A DNA stretch of 38,017 bases. It comes from an uncultured Christensenella sp. Lineage in GTDB: Bacteria > Bacillota > Clostridia > Christensenellales > Borkfalkiaceae. The position numbers were made by a program, and so were the translations under genes. The stretch lies in contig CAJTPB010000001.1 of NCBI GenBank assembly GCA_910578065.1, positions 1 through 38,017 of the forward strand. Reading direction: 5' to 3'. Of the stretch, positions 24,601 through 32,542 are shown in pieces. Within the stretch, counting starts at the first letter, position 1. Each line of letters opens with the position of its first letter. The notes beneath the pieces are model-generated. The model was given only the letters and a program-made list of their open reading frames with translations, made no database searches and was not told where the DNA came from.

Positions 24601-24623
24601 AATCTAACAAAACCTTGTTTCAT
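21615..24623 (-). CDS. Surface lipoprotein with InlB-type B-repeats, 1002 aa
   Basis: ATG 24623 follows AGGAG; the longer open frame upstream lies in the preceding gene's end and lacks a signal. A signal peptide ends with the lipobox ITAC (lipidated C25). At least five Listeria-Bacteroides B-repeat modules follow (pattern GYEFAGWSDG...YTMPAKAVTFTAQW), within the first ~580 residues; the first two are almost identical 79-aa copies. The C-terminal ~400 residues are beta-rich domains of ~100 residues with motifs such as VIGVWSNGSDTVTI and AGKWVKSGTTQNWVI, resembling lipocalin-like folds. B-repeat proteins mediate adhesion or substrate binding at the surface. It lies 50 bases after another lipoprotein gene and is probably expressed from the same phase-variable promoter. 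Confidence 0.88.
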   Translation of the reverse strand: MKQGFVRFFAVLALMIVSVFAITACGEEDVQPPVTYAVTYVKGADEATGEAPASAQKEEGAKFNLPANPFTYTGYEFAGWSDGAQTYAANAEYTMPAKAVTFTAQWNSTQPSVTYAVTYSKGADEATGEAPASAQKAQGAKFNLPANPFTYAGHEFIGWSDGAQTYAANAEYTMPAKAVAFTAQWAALHTVTVDPNNGEEPAEYTVRNGEKFTAVLETPVHPDGKTFRYWAANGSEYNFDKAVTGDIELTAEYAWKITFNAGEGASGTVEPQWVKLWAMGITLPEGTGLSCPEKAFGGWNDGNQTYAAGDRYTGSGNVTFTAVWNNIDVTTKYELSYYSGAYNGVTGTTPPSVQKSAGETVILPENPFTKNGSVFTGWCPQVYKNINSNPYDEPVYGWDDADSSVRLQPGETYTMPAKNIRLSAKWAAENYTVTVRFQANGGTGTMSNGTFTFGNRFVLPQSTFTPPANKIFSGWAYSATGTVITKEGISKSDYQSYVSSSNPTLNLYAIWEDAPVLTDISEVIGVWSNGSDTVTISSAGADPSNYVVGTAIWNDKVYTPVMQLNDGGFIAYDCAYAAYEFAKNGSDLTVSVNEGAAKTYSKSGEASNAPASDFAGKWVKSGTTQNWVITETNAYFGANLTSANNLFIAGNYAVIQVYVSASGLDTVYVLAKNGNSLVGWYDSGDPEKSEAQRITQTTFDIGNYLLLSIEGEPNQIVNSGSAPNSEKLVAPAAPSGQEFDKWVYVSDETEFDPTAAMTADANIKAAFKDKAGAENTVDFAGSYTASGLLGTSVTFTKFSVDFDGMQVTYTLANGTAKTVALTDESSSSYKPSDLGSDAFYFSVVMETKSYYLLIAQNKSSLLLCNQDDEVLQGGNFSVQTSSGDWVSLTVAEGSEFYNLAAAGTKYYFAEAFENTGTTFIGIQFYKSSLGVGVKTIYLSNGAEKVLTSTISYSANDGNQLVFSSSAYIIKIGKKSDGKYYITSFSYKNNVDTTERVLLTEKP
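24074..24547. repeat. Two tandem 237-bp direct repeats inside the lipoprotein gene
   Basis: Copies at about 24074-24310 and 24311-24547 are in phase (237 bp = 79 codons) and share most of their sequence, including long identical runs (for example the stretch from the TTTTGCGGGCATGG block through GCCGTCGCTCCAAC). They encode the first two B-repeat modules. In-frame recombination between them would add or remove one module without breaking the gene. Confidence 0.9.
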
Positions 24624-24673
24624 ATTTTTTCTCCTTTTAAAATTTTTCCGCGGTAACCGCGTTTTTTTGCAAA

Positions 24674-27600
24674 TCAGCCTTCCGTTCCGCTCGAAATCAT
24701 GGTAATTACGGCGGTTTGCGCATCGAAGTCGATCACCGCGCGATACTTGCCCTCGTACCCTTCTTGCGTAACGGTAAACAGATAACTGGTTTCCGATTCT
24801 TTGACATAAGTCGCCTGAACGGAAAACGCGTTTCCGCTTTCCGCATCTTTCAGCATTAAGTTGAGCGAGGTGATCTCCCCCGCGGAATTGCGGTATACCG
24901 CCACGCCGTTCCCCGTTACCGTATCGCGATAAGAAGTTACGGTAGACTGCAACGCGCACGTGTACGAAAAACTGCCTGCCGCCGTGATCGTAACGGTTAC
25001 GGTATAGCGATCGTTCAAATACAACACGGTGACCGCATACAGGTTTTCGCCTAATTTTTGGGTAGTCCAGCCCGTTTCGGAATACCGCTCGCTGCCGTTT
25101 ACGTTTTTCAGCGTGCCCGTCGTCGTAATATATCCGTTTGTTACGTGTATCACGATACTGCTGCCGTCTTGCGCCGAAAGCGCGATATCGTAAGGAAGCA
25201 GCGTTTTAACGTATGCCAAAGAAAGATCTGCGCCGAGCGTCAACGTGTAGCGCTCCCCGTTTAAATCGAAGGTCAGCGAATTGGGCTTTACGTTCAGCGT
25301 TACCCGCGTGCCGTTAAAGTGAGCGGTGCGGGTGTATGCGTACGCGTTTTCGTCGTCTACGCCGCCCAGCGTAACGGAAAGCGTATCTCCGCCGTTCGTA
25401 TAGGTAAGCGTAGTGCCCATTTTCACGTAAGTTCTTTGCACCCCTTCGATCTTGAACGAGATCACGCCTTCCGCCGAATAACTTCCCTCGTACGTTCTGT
25501 AAACCGCCGTCTGACGGTCGTATTCGTAAAAGGTGATCTTCGCCCCGTCGATCCGGTACAGCCAAACGGTTCCGATATCGAACATCGCCCTGCCGTTGAT
25601 AACAAGGGGCAGCAAGGTGCTTTTTTCGTAATACACGCCGAGTTCTTCGCCCGAAACTACGGAAAGATTTCCGCTGTATGCGTTCCAGCTTGCCGTTTGA
25701 TAGCACGCAAGCGCAACGTCGATATTTTTTACGTAAATGCGAACGGCGATCACGCCCGCAAAAATCTTTTCTTCCATAGCGGGAGGAGTCGTTCCTTCCA
25801 GCCATACCGCCAAAACGACGCGCTCGTCTGCCTTTTCGGGCTGCGCGCATTCGAGGAACGCCTGCGAACCGATTTTATTCAGCGACGCGCCCAAGCGAAC
25901 GGAAACAAGTTTTTCGCACCCGCCGAACGCCGAATCCCCCACCGAAACGATTGCGGGAAGATAAGCTTCTTCTAACTGCGTACAGCCGCTGAACGCGCCG
26001 CCTTTTAACGTAGCGACGGAAGAGAAAATTACCTCTTTTAACCCCGTACACTCGGCAAACGCTTCCACGCCCACCGTTTTTACGCCGTTCAAATCGACGC
26101 TTGCAAGGTAGGTAATGCCCTTGAATACCCTGTCGGCGATCTCCGTCACCCCGTCGGGAATGCGAATCGCCAAATCTTTGGGATTTTCCGTTTTATTGTT
26201 ATAGCGGATCAAAACGCCGTTTACAATTTCGAATTCGGGGCGGTTTGCAAGTTCGTATTCGCTGGTGATATACTGCGCAAACGCGCTCCACCCCGCCGCC
26301 GTGCGGTACGTTTCTTCGAAACCGTCCGGCACGAGAATGCGGAAATCGCCGCTCGGCCATTTAAACGCCGTTTCCGCAACCTGCGCGGGCGTTTCGCCCA
26401 GCACGTACACCGTGCGCAGGGTAAAGGTATTGCGGAATGCGTATTCGCCGATTTTGGTAACGCTTGCGGGAATGGTTACGACAACGGGCGCGGAAGCGAT
26501 ATTTTCGCCGTCGCCGCTTCCTGCCGAAGCAAACACTCTGTCCGCAATTTCGGTAACCGTATCGGGAATTTCGATGATCGTGCCCTTGCCCGTATACTTG
26601 GTAAGCACGCCGCCGCTTACAACAAACCCCGTGTCGTTTACGGTAAACGTATGCGCGGATGGATCGAGCACAAAGTAGGTAACGCCCATTTCGTTCCCCG
26701 ATTCGTCTAACGCGGTAAATTCGAGATTGTTACCGTCGAAAATCGCCCGGCCGCTTTGCGACGCGCCGTCCGCCGTTACGTATTCGCCGAAGCCGTATCC
26801 GTCGATATACAGTTTTGCGTTGCGCGCGCCCGTATACGTTCCGCTGTACTTTTCGTTAAAACAGATAAACATGCCGTAATCGGGCGAACCTGTTATGGGC
26901 GACGCAACGAAACGGAACTGTTCCCCGCCGCCCGTTTGGGTGAATTTCCACTCGCCGCGGTAATCGGCGTAATCGTCCGTGCCGACGTAAACGCCTTCCG
27001 TACGCGCAAGAACGGTTTGCCCGTCGGTATCGTATTCGATCAAAGTCGCTTTGCCGTAGCCGTCTAACTGCAACGCGTTATTCAAGCCCTTTCCGTTTTC
27101 GTACTGCAAGAAGGTGCCGCTTTCCAACCCCTGCACAAGGAAGTAACCGTTCAGCTCTTCGTTCGCCTGCACGGAACCGCGGTTCAGTTTAAAGTAGAAC
27201 CCTTCCCCCGAAGGCATTTGCGTGCCCACGTTCAGCACCAAAAATTCATAATCGCCGTAAGAGGTCAAGCGGTAAATTCCGTAATACTGTACTTGGAAGC
27301 CGCCGCTGAGATCCATCGAACCGAACACGCCCATTGCGTATGCGTTCGTTTTTCCGCCCGAAGTGTATTCGTACGTGTAGTACCCTTCGAGGTAGGCGAC
27401 CGACGTGACATACGGCGTACCGGTAACGTAATCGAACTGTGCGTACATGCCGTACGTCGTTTCGTCGCGCAGAATAAATTTGCCACTCGATTCCAAAACC
27501 ATTCCGACAAGCGTTTCCTGCCCGACTTTTACGGTAAATTCCTGTTTGTCTGCATTGAACGAGCCGAAATATTCCGTTCCGCCGCGCACGTACACGCAAG

Positions 27601-28648
27601 ACGCGCCGTTTCCGCCTTCGCGCAGCACATAAACGATATCGCTTCCGCCCGCTTCGTTTTTGTACCCCTTATCCCACTTTGCGTATAAGGTAATATTCGC
27701 GTCGAGATACACGCGGTTCCCCGAAGCGTAACGGGAATCGACCGCGCCTTCGGGCGAAGTCGCCCAGCCCGCAAAGCGGTATCCCGAACGGGAAAACGCC
27801 GTTTTTCCGTCCGCTATGATCACTTCGTCTACCCCGTAAAGGTAAGAACCGCCCTCGATCGAACCTGTCGCGTCCGCCGCGTTGCCCGAATAAGCGAGGG
27901 TGAACGTTCCTCTGTCGCAATAGAACGTAAAGACGTTTTCGCCCTTTTTCAGCGTAGCAGTTCCCGCCGTGCCCGCATGGTTTAAGTTTAACGTAAATCC
28001 GCGCACTTCGGGGCGGGGGGAAATTTCCGCGCCCAGCCAATCGGTTGCCGTGCGCACGTCCAGTTCGTCTAACACATAGTCCGTCTGCGTTTCGTTTTGC
28101 TTATACAGGCGAATCTTGTATTCTACCTTCCAGCGCGCGGTAATGGTAAGCCCTTCGGCAGGCATTACGTCTGCAGAAGTAAGCGGCTTGTCGCCGAGAT
28201 ACCACCCGCCGAACACAAGCCCTTCCGCTGCGGGCGCCTTATCCGCCAAAAACTCCAAAAGATTCGCGCCCACCGCTACGTCGTATCCGTTTACGGAAAG
28301 CGTTTCGCCGTTTCCATCTAAGGTAAGGCGGGCGGTTTCCGCAACGAATTTTGCATAATACGTTCTGTCCTCTGCGGGCATAACCGTAGGAAGCGTTTGC
28401 TGTTCGCCCGAAAAATCTTCGGTTAAAAACCAACCGCCGAACGCGAATCCTTCCCGTTCGGGATCGACGGGCGGATCGATCGTTTCCCCCGCTTCCGCCG
28501 TGATATCCGCAATCGAGGGTGCGCCGTTGGTAACGAATTTCAACGTATATTGCTTTTCTCCGCAAGCAACCGCCGCCAAAGACAACAAAAGCGCAATCAA
28601 CGCCGCAAATGCGGCGCGGAGTGCGCCAAACTTCATTTTTCCAAACAT
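24674..28648 (-). CDS. Large surface lipoprotein with B-repeats and BspA-type leucine-rich repeats, 1324 aa
   Basis: A signal peptide ends in the lipobox AVAC (lipidated C29). Two to three B-repeat modules follow (EGFAFGGWFL near 67, EGLVFGGWYLG near 140, SGYRFAGWATS near 285). The middle (~320-680) has beta-rich domains that repeat YxxYRGEWKFTQTGG-like and TYTGARNAKLYIDGYG-like patterns. BspA/LRR_5 repeats occur in two blocks (about 690-770 and 850-960): IEIPDTVTEIADRVFA, VTIPASVTKIGEYAF, AFAECTGLKEVIF. The C-terminal third is again beta-rich. Such proteins adhere to host or polysaccharide targets. ATG 28648 has GGAG ~10 bases upstream. It is the first gene after the G-tract promoter. Confidence 0.9.
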   Translation of the reverse strand: MFGKMKFGALRAAFAALIALLLSLAAVACGEKQYTLKFVTNGAPSIADITAEAGETIDPPVDPEREGFAFGGWFLTEDFSGEQQTLPTVMPAEDRTYYAKFVAETARLTLDGNGETLSVNGYDVAVGANLLEFLADKAPAAEGLVFGGWYLGDKPLTSADVMPAEGLTITARWKVEYKIRLYKQNETQTDYVLDELDVRTATDWLGAEISPRPEVRGFTLNLNHAGTAGTATLKKGENVFTFYCDRGTFTLAYSGNAADATGSIEGGSYLYGVDEVIIADGKTAFSRSGYRFAGWATSPEGAVDSRYASGNRVYLDANITLYAKWDKGYKNEAGGSDIVYVLREGGNGASCVYVRGGTEYFGSFNADKQEFTVKVGQETLVGMVLESSGKFILRDETTYGMYAQFDYVTGTPYVTSVAYLEGYYTYEYTSGGKTNAYAMGVFGSMDLSGGFQVQYYGIYRLTSYGDYEFLVLNVGTQMPSGEGFYFKLNRGSVQANEELNGYFLVQGLESGTFLQYENGKGLNNALQLDGYGKATLIEYDTDGQTVLARTEGVYVGTDDYADYRGEWKFTQTGGGEQFRFVASPITGSPDYGMFICFNEKYSGTYTGARNAKLYIDGYGFGEYVTADGASQSGRAIFDGNNLEFTALDESGNEMGVTYFVLDPSAHTFTVNDTGFVVSGGVLTKYTGKGTIIEIPDTVTEIADRVFASAGSGDGENIASAPVVVTIPASVTKIGEYAFRNTFTLRTVYVLGETPAQVAETAFKWPSGDFRILVPDGFEETYRTAAGWSAFAQYITSEYELANRPEFEIVNGVLIRYNNKTENPKDLAIRIPDGVTEIADRVFKGITYLASVDLNGVKTVGVEAFAECTGLKEVIFSSVATLKGGAFSGCTQLEEAYLPAIVSVGDSAFGGCEKLVSVRLGASLNKIGSQAFLECAQPEKADERVVLAVWLEGTTPPAMEEKIFAGVIAVRIYVKNIDVALACYQTASWNAYSGNLSVVSGEELGVYYEKSTLLPLVINGRAMFDIGTVWLYRIDGAKITFYEYDRQTAVYRTYEGSYSAEGVISFKIEGVQRTYVKMGTTLTYTNGGDTLSVTLGGVDDENAYAYTRTAHFNGTRVTLNVKPNSLTFDLNGERYTLTLGADLSLAYVKTLLPYDIALSAQDGSSIVIHVTNGYITTTGTLKNVNGSERYSETGWTTQKLGENLYAVTVLYLNDRYTVTVTITAAGSFSYTCALQSTVTSYRDTVTGNGVAVYRNSAGEITSLNLMLKDAESGNAFSVQATYVKESETSYLFTVTQEGYEGKYRAVIDFDAQTAVITMISSGTEG

Positions 28649-28664
28649 AATTAAAACACTCCGT

Positions 28665-28685
28665 ACCCTTTCAACTGAGAAGGGT
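28665..28685 (-). promoter_or_regulatory. Hairpin in the leader of the lipoprotein operon
   Basis: ACCCTT and AAGGGT form a 6-bp stem with a 9-base loop in the 5' leader, just upstream of the GGAG ribosome binding site of the 1324-aa gene. It may stabilise the mRNA or affect initiation. Confidence 0.45.
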
Positions 28686-28697
28686 AAATTATTTCAA

Positions 28698-28726
28698 AGT
28701 ATAACATATTACCCCCCCCCTGTCAA
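28698..28726 (-). promoter_or_regulatory. Sigma-A promoter with a nine-G tract in its spacer
   Basis: Minus strand: consensus -35 TTGACA (28721-28726), then G9 (28712-28720) plus TAATATGT making a 17-bp spacer, then -10 TATACT (28698-28703). The leader to ATG 28648 is about 45 bases. The tract is placed so that slippage during replication changes only the box-to-box spacing. At nine Gs the spacing is optimal, so this allele should be on. Confidence 0.88.
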
Positions 28727-29043
28727 CAAAATGAAAGGCGGAATGTGAAAATATTTGTATAATCATACGTATTTAATCGAAAATATGCAAAATCAGCCAA
28801 AAAATATACACCACGTACCGAGTGCAATGTGAATATTATAAACATATTCCCTCTCTTAAACCAAGAGAGGGAAACATAAATGATTTATCAATTCAACCGT
28901 GCGCAAAGCATCGATGTGATTCCATAAAAGCAGATACTTATTTTACGCACTATTAACCTTTAATAGCAGGCGCAAATGATACAAAGCAGAGCAGCCGACT
29001 TTTAATCAATACACTTTCGTTTACCCGTACTTTAAAAAATAAA
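28727..29043. other. Intergenic region, one unassigned hairpin
   Basis: No gene is seen. An inverted repeat at 28847-28874 (TTCCCTCTCTT/AAGAGAGGGAA, 11-bp perfect arms, loop about 5 bases) has no T-run on either side, so it is not a standard terminator. It could be a protein-binding site or processing stem. The rest is AT-rich and shows nothing else recognisable. Confidence 0.5.
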
Positions 29044-29066
29044 ACCCCCTCTTAAAAAGAGGGGGT
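29044..29066 (-). terminator. Terminator of the tig-clpP-clpX operon
   Basis: ACCCCCTCTT/AAGAGGGGGT perfect 10-bp stem; on the minus strand it is followed by TTATTTTTTAAAG. It lies 7 bases after the clpX stop. Confidence 0.9.
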
Positions 29067-29073
29067 AACGCTT

Positions 29074-30306
29074 TTAAGCGGATTTTTTGTAAACGAGTTT
29101 CGGACGAGCGCCTTTATCGACGCAGTCTTTTGTAATGATCACTTCTTCGATATTCTTCTCGGAAGGAATATCGTACATGACGTCCGTCATTAAACTTTCG
29201 ATAATCGTACGCAAGCCGCGCGCGCCCGTTTTTAAACGGATCGCCGTATTTGCGATTTCCCGCACAGCCTCGTCTTCTACCGTCAATTTTACGCCGTCTA
29301 ATCCGACAAGTTTTTGATACTGTTTGATGATCGCGTTCTTCGGCTTAGTCAAAATGCTGACGAGTGCGTTTTCGTCTAACGGGTTCAAATTTACCACAAT
29401 GGGAAGTCTGCCCACAAATTCGGGAATCAAACCGAACTTGGTCAGATCTTGCGGCTTTACGTCGTCTAAAAGGGAATAGTCCACTTCGTTTTCGCCCAGC
29501 TTGACTTTGCCGCCGAACCCGAGCGCGCTGTCGTCCGTACGCGCCCCAACGATCTTATCGAGCCCTACAAACGCGCCGCCGCAAATAAACAGAATGTTCG
29601 CGGTATCGATGCGCATGCAGTCTTGCTGAGGGTGCTTTCTTCCCCCCTGCGGAGGAACGTTCGCAACCGTGCTTTCGATAATCTTCAACAGCGCCTGCTG
29701 AACGCCTTCGCCCGAAACGTCGCGCGTGATGGAAACGTTTTCCCCTTTGCGCGCGATTTTATCGATCTCGTCGATATAGATAATGCCGCGCTGCGCCCGT
29801 TCGATATCGTAATCGGCGTTTTGGATCAGCTTTAACAAAATATTTTCCACGTCTTCGCCCACGTAACCCGCTTCGGTCAGCGTGGTCGCGTCGCTCGTGG
29901 CGAACGGCACGTTCAATACCTTAGCAAGCGTGCGCGCAAGCAGCGTTTTACCGCTTCCCGTAGGACCGAGGAGCAGAATATTGCTCTTTTCGATTTCTAC
30001 GTCGTCCTTTTCTTTGGATTCGGCAAGCGAATTGATGCGCTTATAGTGGTTGTAAACGGCAACCGAAAGCACCTTTTTCGCCTTATCCTGCCCGACGATA
30101 TACTGATCGAGCGCTTCTTTGATTTCCGCAGGCTTTTTCAGCTCGACTTGTTCGACGGGATTGGAAGAAGGCGTTTTTCCGAGCATGTCTTTGCACAGTT
30201 CTACGCATTCGTCGCAGATGTAAATTCCGTCCGGTCCTGCAATCAGTTTTTTCGTTTTGGCTTTTTCCTTTCCGCAGAAAGAACAGTATTGTTCGTATTT
30301 GTTCAT
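29074..30306 (-). CDS. clpX: ClpX, ATP-binding unfoldase of the ClpXP protease
   Basis: The 410-aa product has the N-terminal zinc-binding domain with cysteines at 8, 11, 31 and 34 (CSFC ... CDEC), then the AAA+ core: Walker A GPTGSGKT (114-121), pore loop GYVGED, Walker B IIYIDEIDKIA, and arginine-rich sensor regions (ISRDVSGEG-like ITRDVSGEGVQQALLK). ClpX hexamers unfold tagged substrates and feed them to ClpP. ATG 30306 is chosen since GGAG lies 5 bases upstream; a GTG at 30312 overlaps that site. It follows clpP by 20 bases and precedes a strong terminator, so it is the last gene of tig-clpP-clpX. Confidence 0.97.
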   Translation of the reverse strand: MNKYEQYCSFCGKEKAKTKKLIAGPDGIYICDECVELCKDMLGKTPSSNPVEQVELKKPAEIKEALDQYIVGQDKAKKVLSVAVYNHYKRINSLAESKEKDDVEIEKSNILLLGPTGSGKTLLARTLAKVLNVPFATSDATTLTEAGYVGEDVENILLKLIQNADYDIERAQRGIIYIDEIDKIARKGENVSITRDVSGEGVQQALLKIIESTVANVPPQGGRKHPQQDCMRIDTANILFICGGAFVGLDKIVGARTDDSALGFGGKVKLGENEVDYSLLDDVKPQDLTKFGLIPEFVGRLPIVVNLNPLDENALVSILTKPKNAIIKQYQKLVGLDGVKLTVEDEAVREIANTAIRLKTGARGLRTIIESLMTDVMYDIPSEKNIEEVIITKDCVDKGARPKLVYKKSA

Positions 30307-30326
30307 GTTCACTCCGATCTAAAAAA

Positions 30327-30920
30327 TTAACGCTTAATATATACCTTATCGATCAATCCGTATTCGCATGCTTCGTCCGCCGTTAAATAATTGTCGCGGT
30401 CGGTATCTTTTTCTACCGTTTCCACAGGCTTCCCCGTGTTTTCGGCAAGAATTTGGTTCATTCTCTTTTTAATGCGCAGAATGTGTTCCGCTTGAATTTG
30501 AATGTCGCTTGCCTGACCCTGCGCGCCGCCCAAGGGCTGATGGATCATAATTTCGCTGTTCTTTAACGCAAACCGCTTGCCCTTTGCGCCCGAAGAGAGC
30601 AGAAACGCCCCCATCGAAGCCGCCATGCCCACGCAGATGGTGGAAACGTCGCACTTGATATAATTCATGGTGTCGTAAATCGCCATGCCCGCCGTAACCG
30701 AACCGCCCGGGCTGTTGATGTATAAACTGATATCTTTGGTGGGGTCTTTCCCTTCCAAAAAAATCAACTGCGCGACGACGGTATTCGCCACCGCATCGTC
30801 GATTTCGCCGCTTAAAAAGATAATGCGGTCTTCGAGCAGACGGGAATACAAATCGTAACTTCTTTCCCCGCCCGAAGTGCGTTCGACCACATAAGGGATA
30901 AGTACGTTCTTTTCGTTCAT
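30327..30920 (-). CDS. clpP: ClpP, proteolytic subunit of the Clp protease
   Basis: The 197-aa product is full length. The catalytic triad is visible: Ser102 in GMAASMGAFLL, His127 in IMIHQPLGG and Asp176 in DTDRDNYL. It forms a barrel of two heptamers that degrades proteins delivered by ClpX, important for protein quality control and, in Bacillota, for sporulation and stress responses. It lies 30 bases after trigger factor and 20 before clpX, the standard gene order in Clostridia. The N-terminal propeptide is short. Confidence 0.97.
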   Translation of the reverse strand: MNEKNVLIPYVVERTSGGERSYDLYSRLLEDRIIFLSGEIDDAVANTVVAQLIFLEGKDPTKDISLYINSPGGSVTAGMAIYDTMNYIKCDVSTICVGMAASMGAFLLSSGAKGKRFALKNSEIMIHQPLGGAQGQASDIQIQAEHILRIKKRMNQILAENTGKPVETVEKDTDRDNYLTADEACEYGLIDKVYIKR

Positions 30921-30950
30921 ATGATTGCCTCCGAAAAATTTTTCGGCGAA

Positions 30951-32393
30951 TTATTCAGCCGTTTTTTTAGCGGTCGTTTTTTTCGCCGCGGGTTTGCTTT
31001 CCCCCGTTTTTGCGGCGGTCGTCTTTTTTGCAGCGGGCGCTTTTTCTTCCGTCTTTTCCGCGGGCGCTTTTTTCGCAGCGGGCTTCTTTGCTTCCGCTTT
31101 GCCTTCCGCTACCATTTCGTTGTTCGCCTGCAAGAAGTCGAACAGCTTCGTCACCTTAATGTCGTTTTCGATATAGTCGAGCTGACGGGGATCGATCGTC
31201 TTTTTGTACTCTTCCGCCGTTTTGCCCACGCTTTTTGCCTGCTCTTCGATTTTCGCGTCGATCTCTTTCTGCGTCGCTTGGATTTTTTCCTGCGCGATGA
31301 TCTTTTCTACGATCAACTGGTGCAGAACGGTCTTTTTCGCTTCCTCTTCGAAGTTCTTTTTATATTCCTCGCGGGAAGAACCGATGTACCTCAAGTAATC
31401 GTCTAATTTGATTCCCTGATACATCAAATTGTATTCCATTCTTTGCAGCGACTGCTCCGTTTGACGGTCGATCATCGCCTGCGGGATTTCCGCCTTTGCG
31501 CCCTTTGCGATTTCGGTAACGATGGCGTTTTCCGTTTCGTTCATACCGCGCGCCTTTGCGTTTTGTTCCAAACGCTCTTTTACCTTAGCGCGGTACGCTT
31601 CTACCGAGTCGCTGCCCATCTTCTTTGCAAACGCTTCGTCGAGCGCGGGAAGCGATTTGCCCGTAATCGCGTGCAGCGTTACGGTGAATACCGCTGCTTT
31701 CCCCTTTAAATTTTCCGCCTGATAATCTGCGGGGAAGGTCACGTCGATATCCTTCACTTCGCCGATCTTCATGCCGACGACGCTTTCTTCGAAGCCGGGA
31801 ATGAACTGACGGGAACCGAGGGTCAAATCGAATTTTTCCGCCGTGCCCCCTTCGAACTCTTCGCCGTTCAACTTTCCTACAAAGTCGATATTAACCGTGT
31901 CGCCCATCGCGCAGGAGCGGTCGGTAACAGTTACCTTTTCCGCGGCGCGGTCGCGTGCGGAATCGATTTCCTTTTCCACGTCGGCGTCCGTAACAGTATA
32001 CTCATACTTGGCAATTTTTATACCCGTATATTTTTCGATCTCTACGTCGGGCTTTACGGGAACTTGCGCGGTAAGCACAACTTTTTTATCCGAAATGTCT
32101 TCCACCGAAAGGGAAGGTTCGCCCACTGCGGTGAAATTGTCTTTTTCCTTTTCGAGCGTGTCGTAATAATGTTCGGAATAAAGAATATTCAGCGCGTCTT
32201 CGTAAAAGATCCCCTTTCCGTAATACATTTCGAGCACGTGCTTGGGCACTTTGCCTTTGCGGAATCCGTTTACGGCATATTTGCCTCTCGTCTGCGCGTA
32301 CGCCTTATCGATCGCTTCCGACCATTCTGCGGGCGTAAACGTCATTTCCACTTTTACCGTACTTTTTTCTGCGGGGGTAACAGTATACTTCAT
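30951..32393 (-). CDS. tig: Trigger factor with histone-H1-like C-terminal tail
   Basis: Ribosome-bound chaperone and prolyl isomerase. The ribosome-docking signature GFRKGKVP (43-50), the FKBP-type isomerase domain (about 165-245: DFVGKLNGEEFEGG, FIPGFEESVVGM) and the helical chaperone C-domain (~250-428) are all present. The usual end is followed by an extra ~52-residue tail of PAAKKAPAEK-, APAAKKTTAAK- and KPAAKKTTAKK-type repeats, which most trigger factors lack. It resembles the tail on the ABC ATPase at 19719-21401. ATG 32393 follows AGGAG. It heads the clpP-clpX operon and is divergent from rqcH. Confidence 0.95.
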   Translation of the reverse strand: MKYTVTPAEKSTVKVEMTFTPAEWSEAIDKAYAQTRGKYAVNGFRKGKVPKHVLEMYYGKGIFYEDALNILYSEHYYDTLEKEKDNFTAVGEPSLSVEDISDKKVVLTAQVPVKPDVEIEKYTGIKIAKYEYTVTDADVEKEIDSARDRAAEKVTVTDRSCAMGDTVNIDFVGKLNGEEFEGGTAEKFDLTLGSRQFIPGFEESVVGMKIGEVKDIDVTFPADYQAENLKGKAAVFTVTLHAITGKSLPALDEAFAKKMGSDSVEAYRAKVKERLEQNAKARGMNETENAIVTEIAKGAKAEIPQAMIDRQTEQSLQRMEYNLMYQGIKLDDYLRYIGSSREEYKKNFEEEAKKTVLHQLIVEKIIAQEKIQATQKEIDAKIEEQAKSVGKTAEEYKKTIDPRQLDYIENDIKVTKLFDFLQANNEMVAEGKAEAKKPAAKKAPAEKTEEKAPAAKKTTAAKTGESKPAAKKTTAKKTAE

Positions 32394-32478
32394 TTTGTTT
32401 TTCTCCTAAAATTACAAACTCTGCATTTTCGCACATGATATTTTACCATATCGGCGGATAAAAGAAAAGCGTTTTCGT

Positions 32479-32507
32479 TTACAAAATGCCTTTTTTCCGT
32501 TATAATA
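32479..32507 (+). promoter_or_regulatory. Sigma-A promoter of rqcH
   Basis: TTTACA (32479-32484), 17-bp spacer and perfect TATAAT (32502-32507). Transcription would start near 32514, about 29 bases before ATG 32543. No equally good promoter was found for the divergent tig operon. Confidence 0.8.
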
Positions 32508-32542
32508 TATGCGAAGTAAAAATTCTGCCTCGGGGTAGCGAT

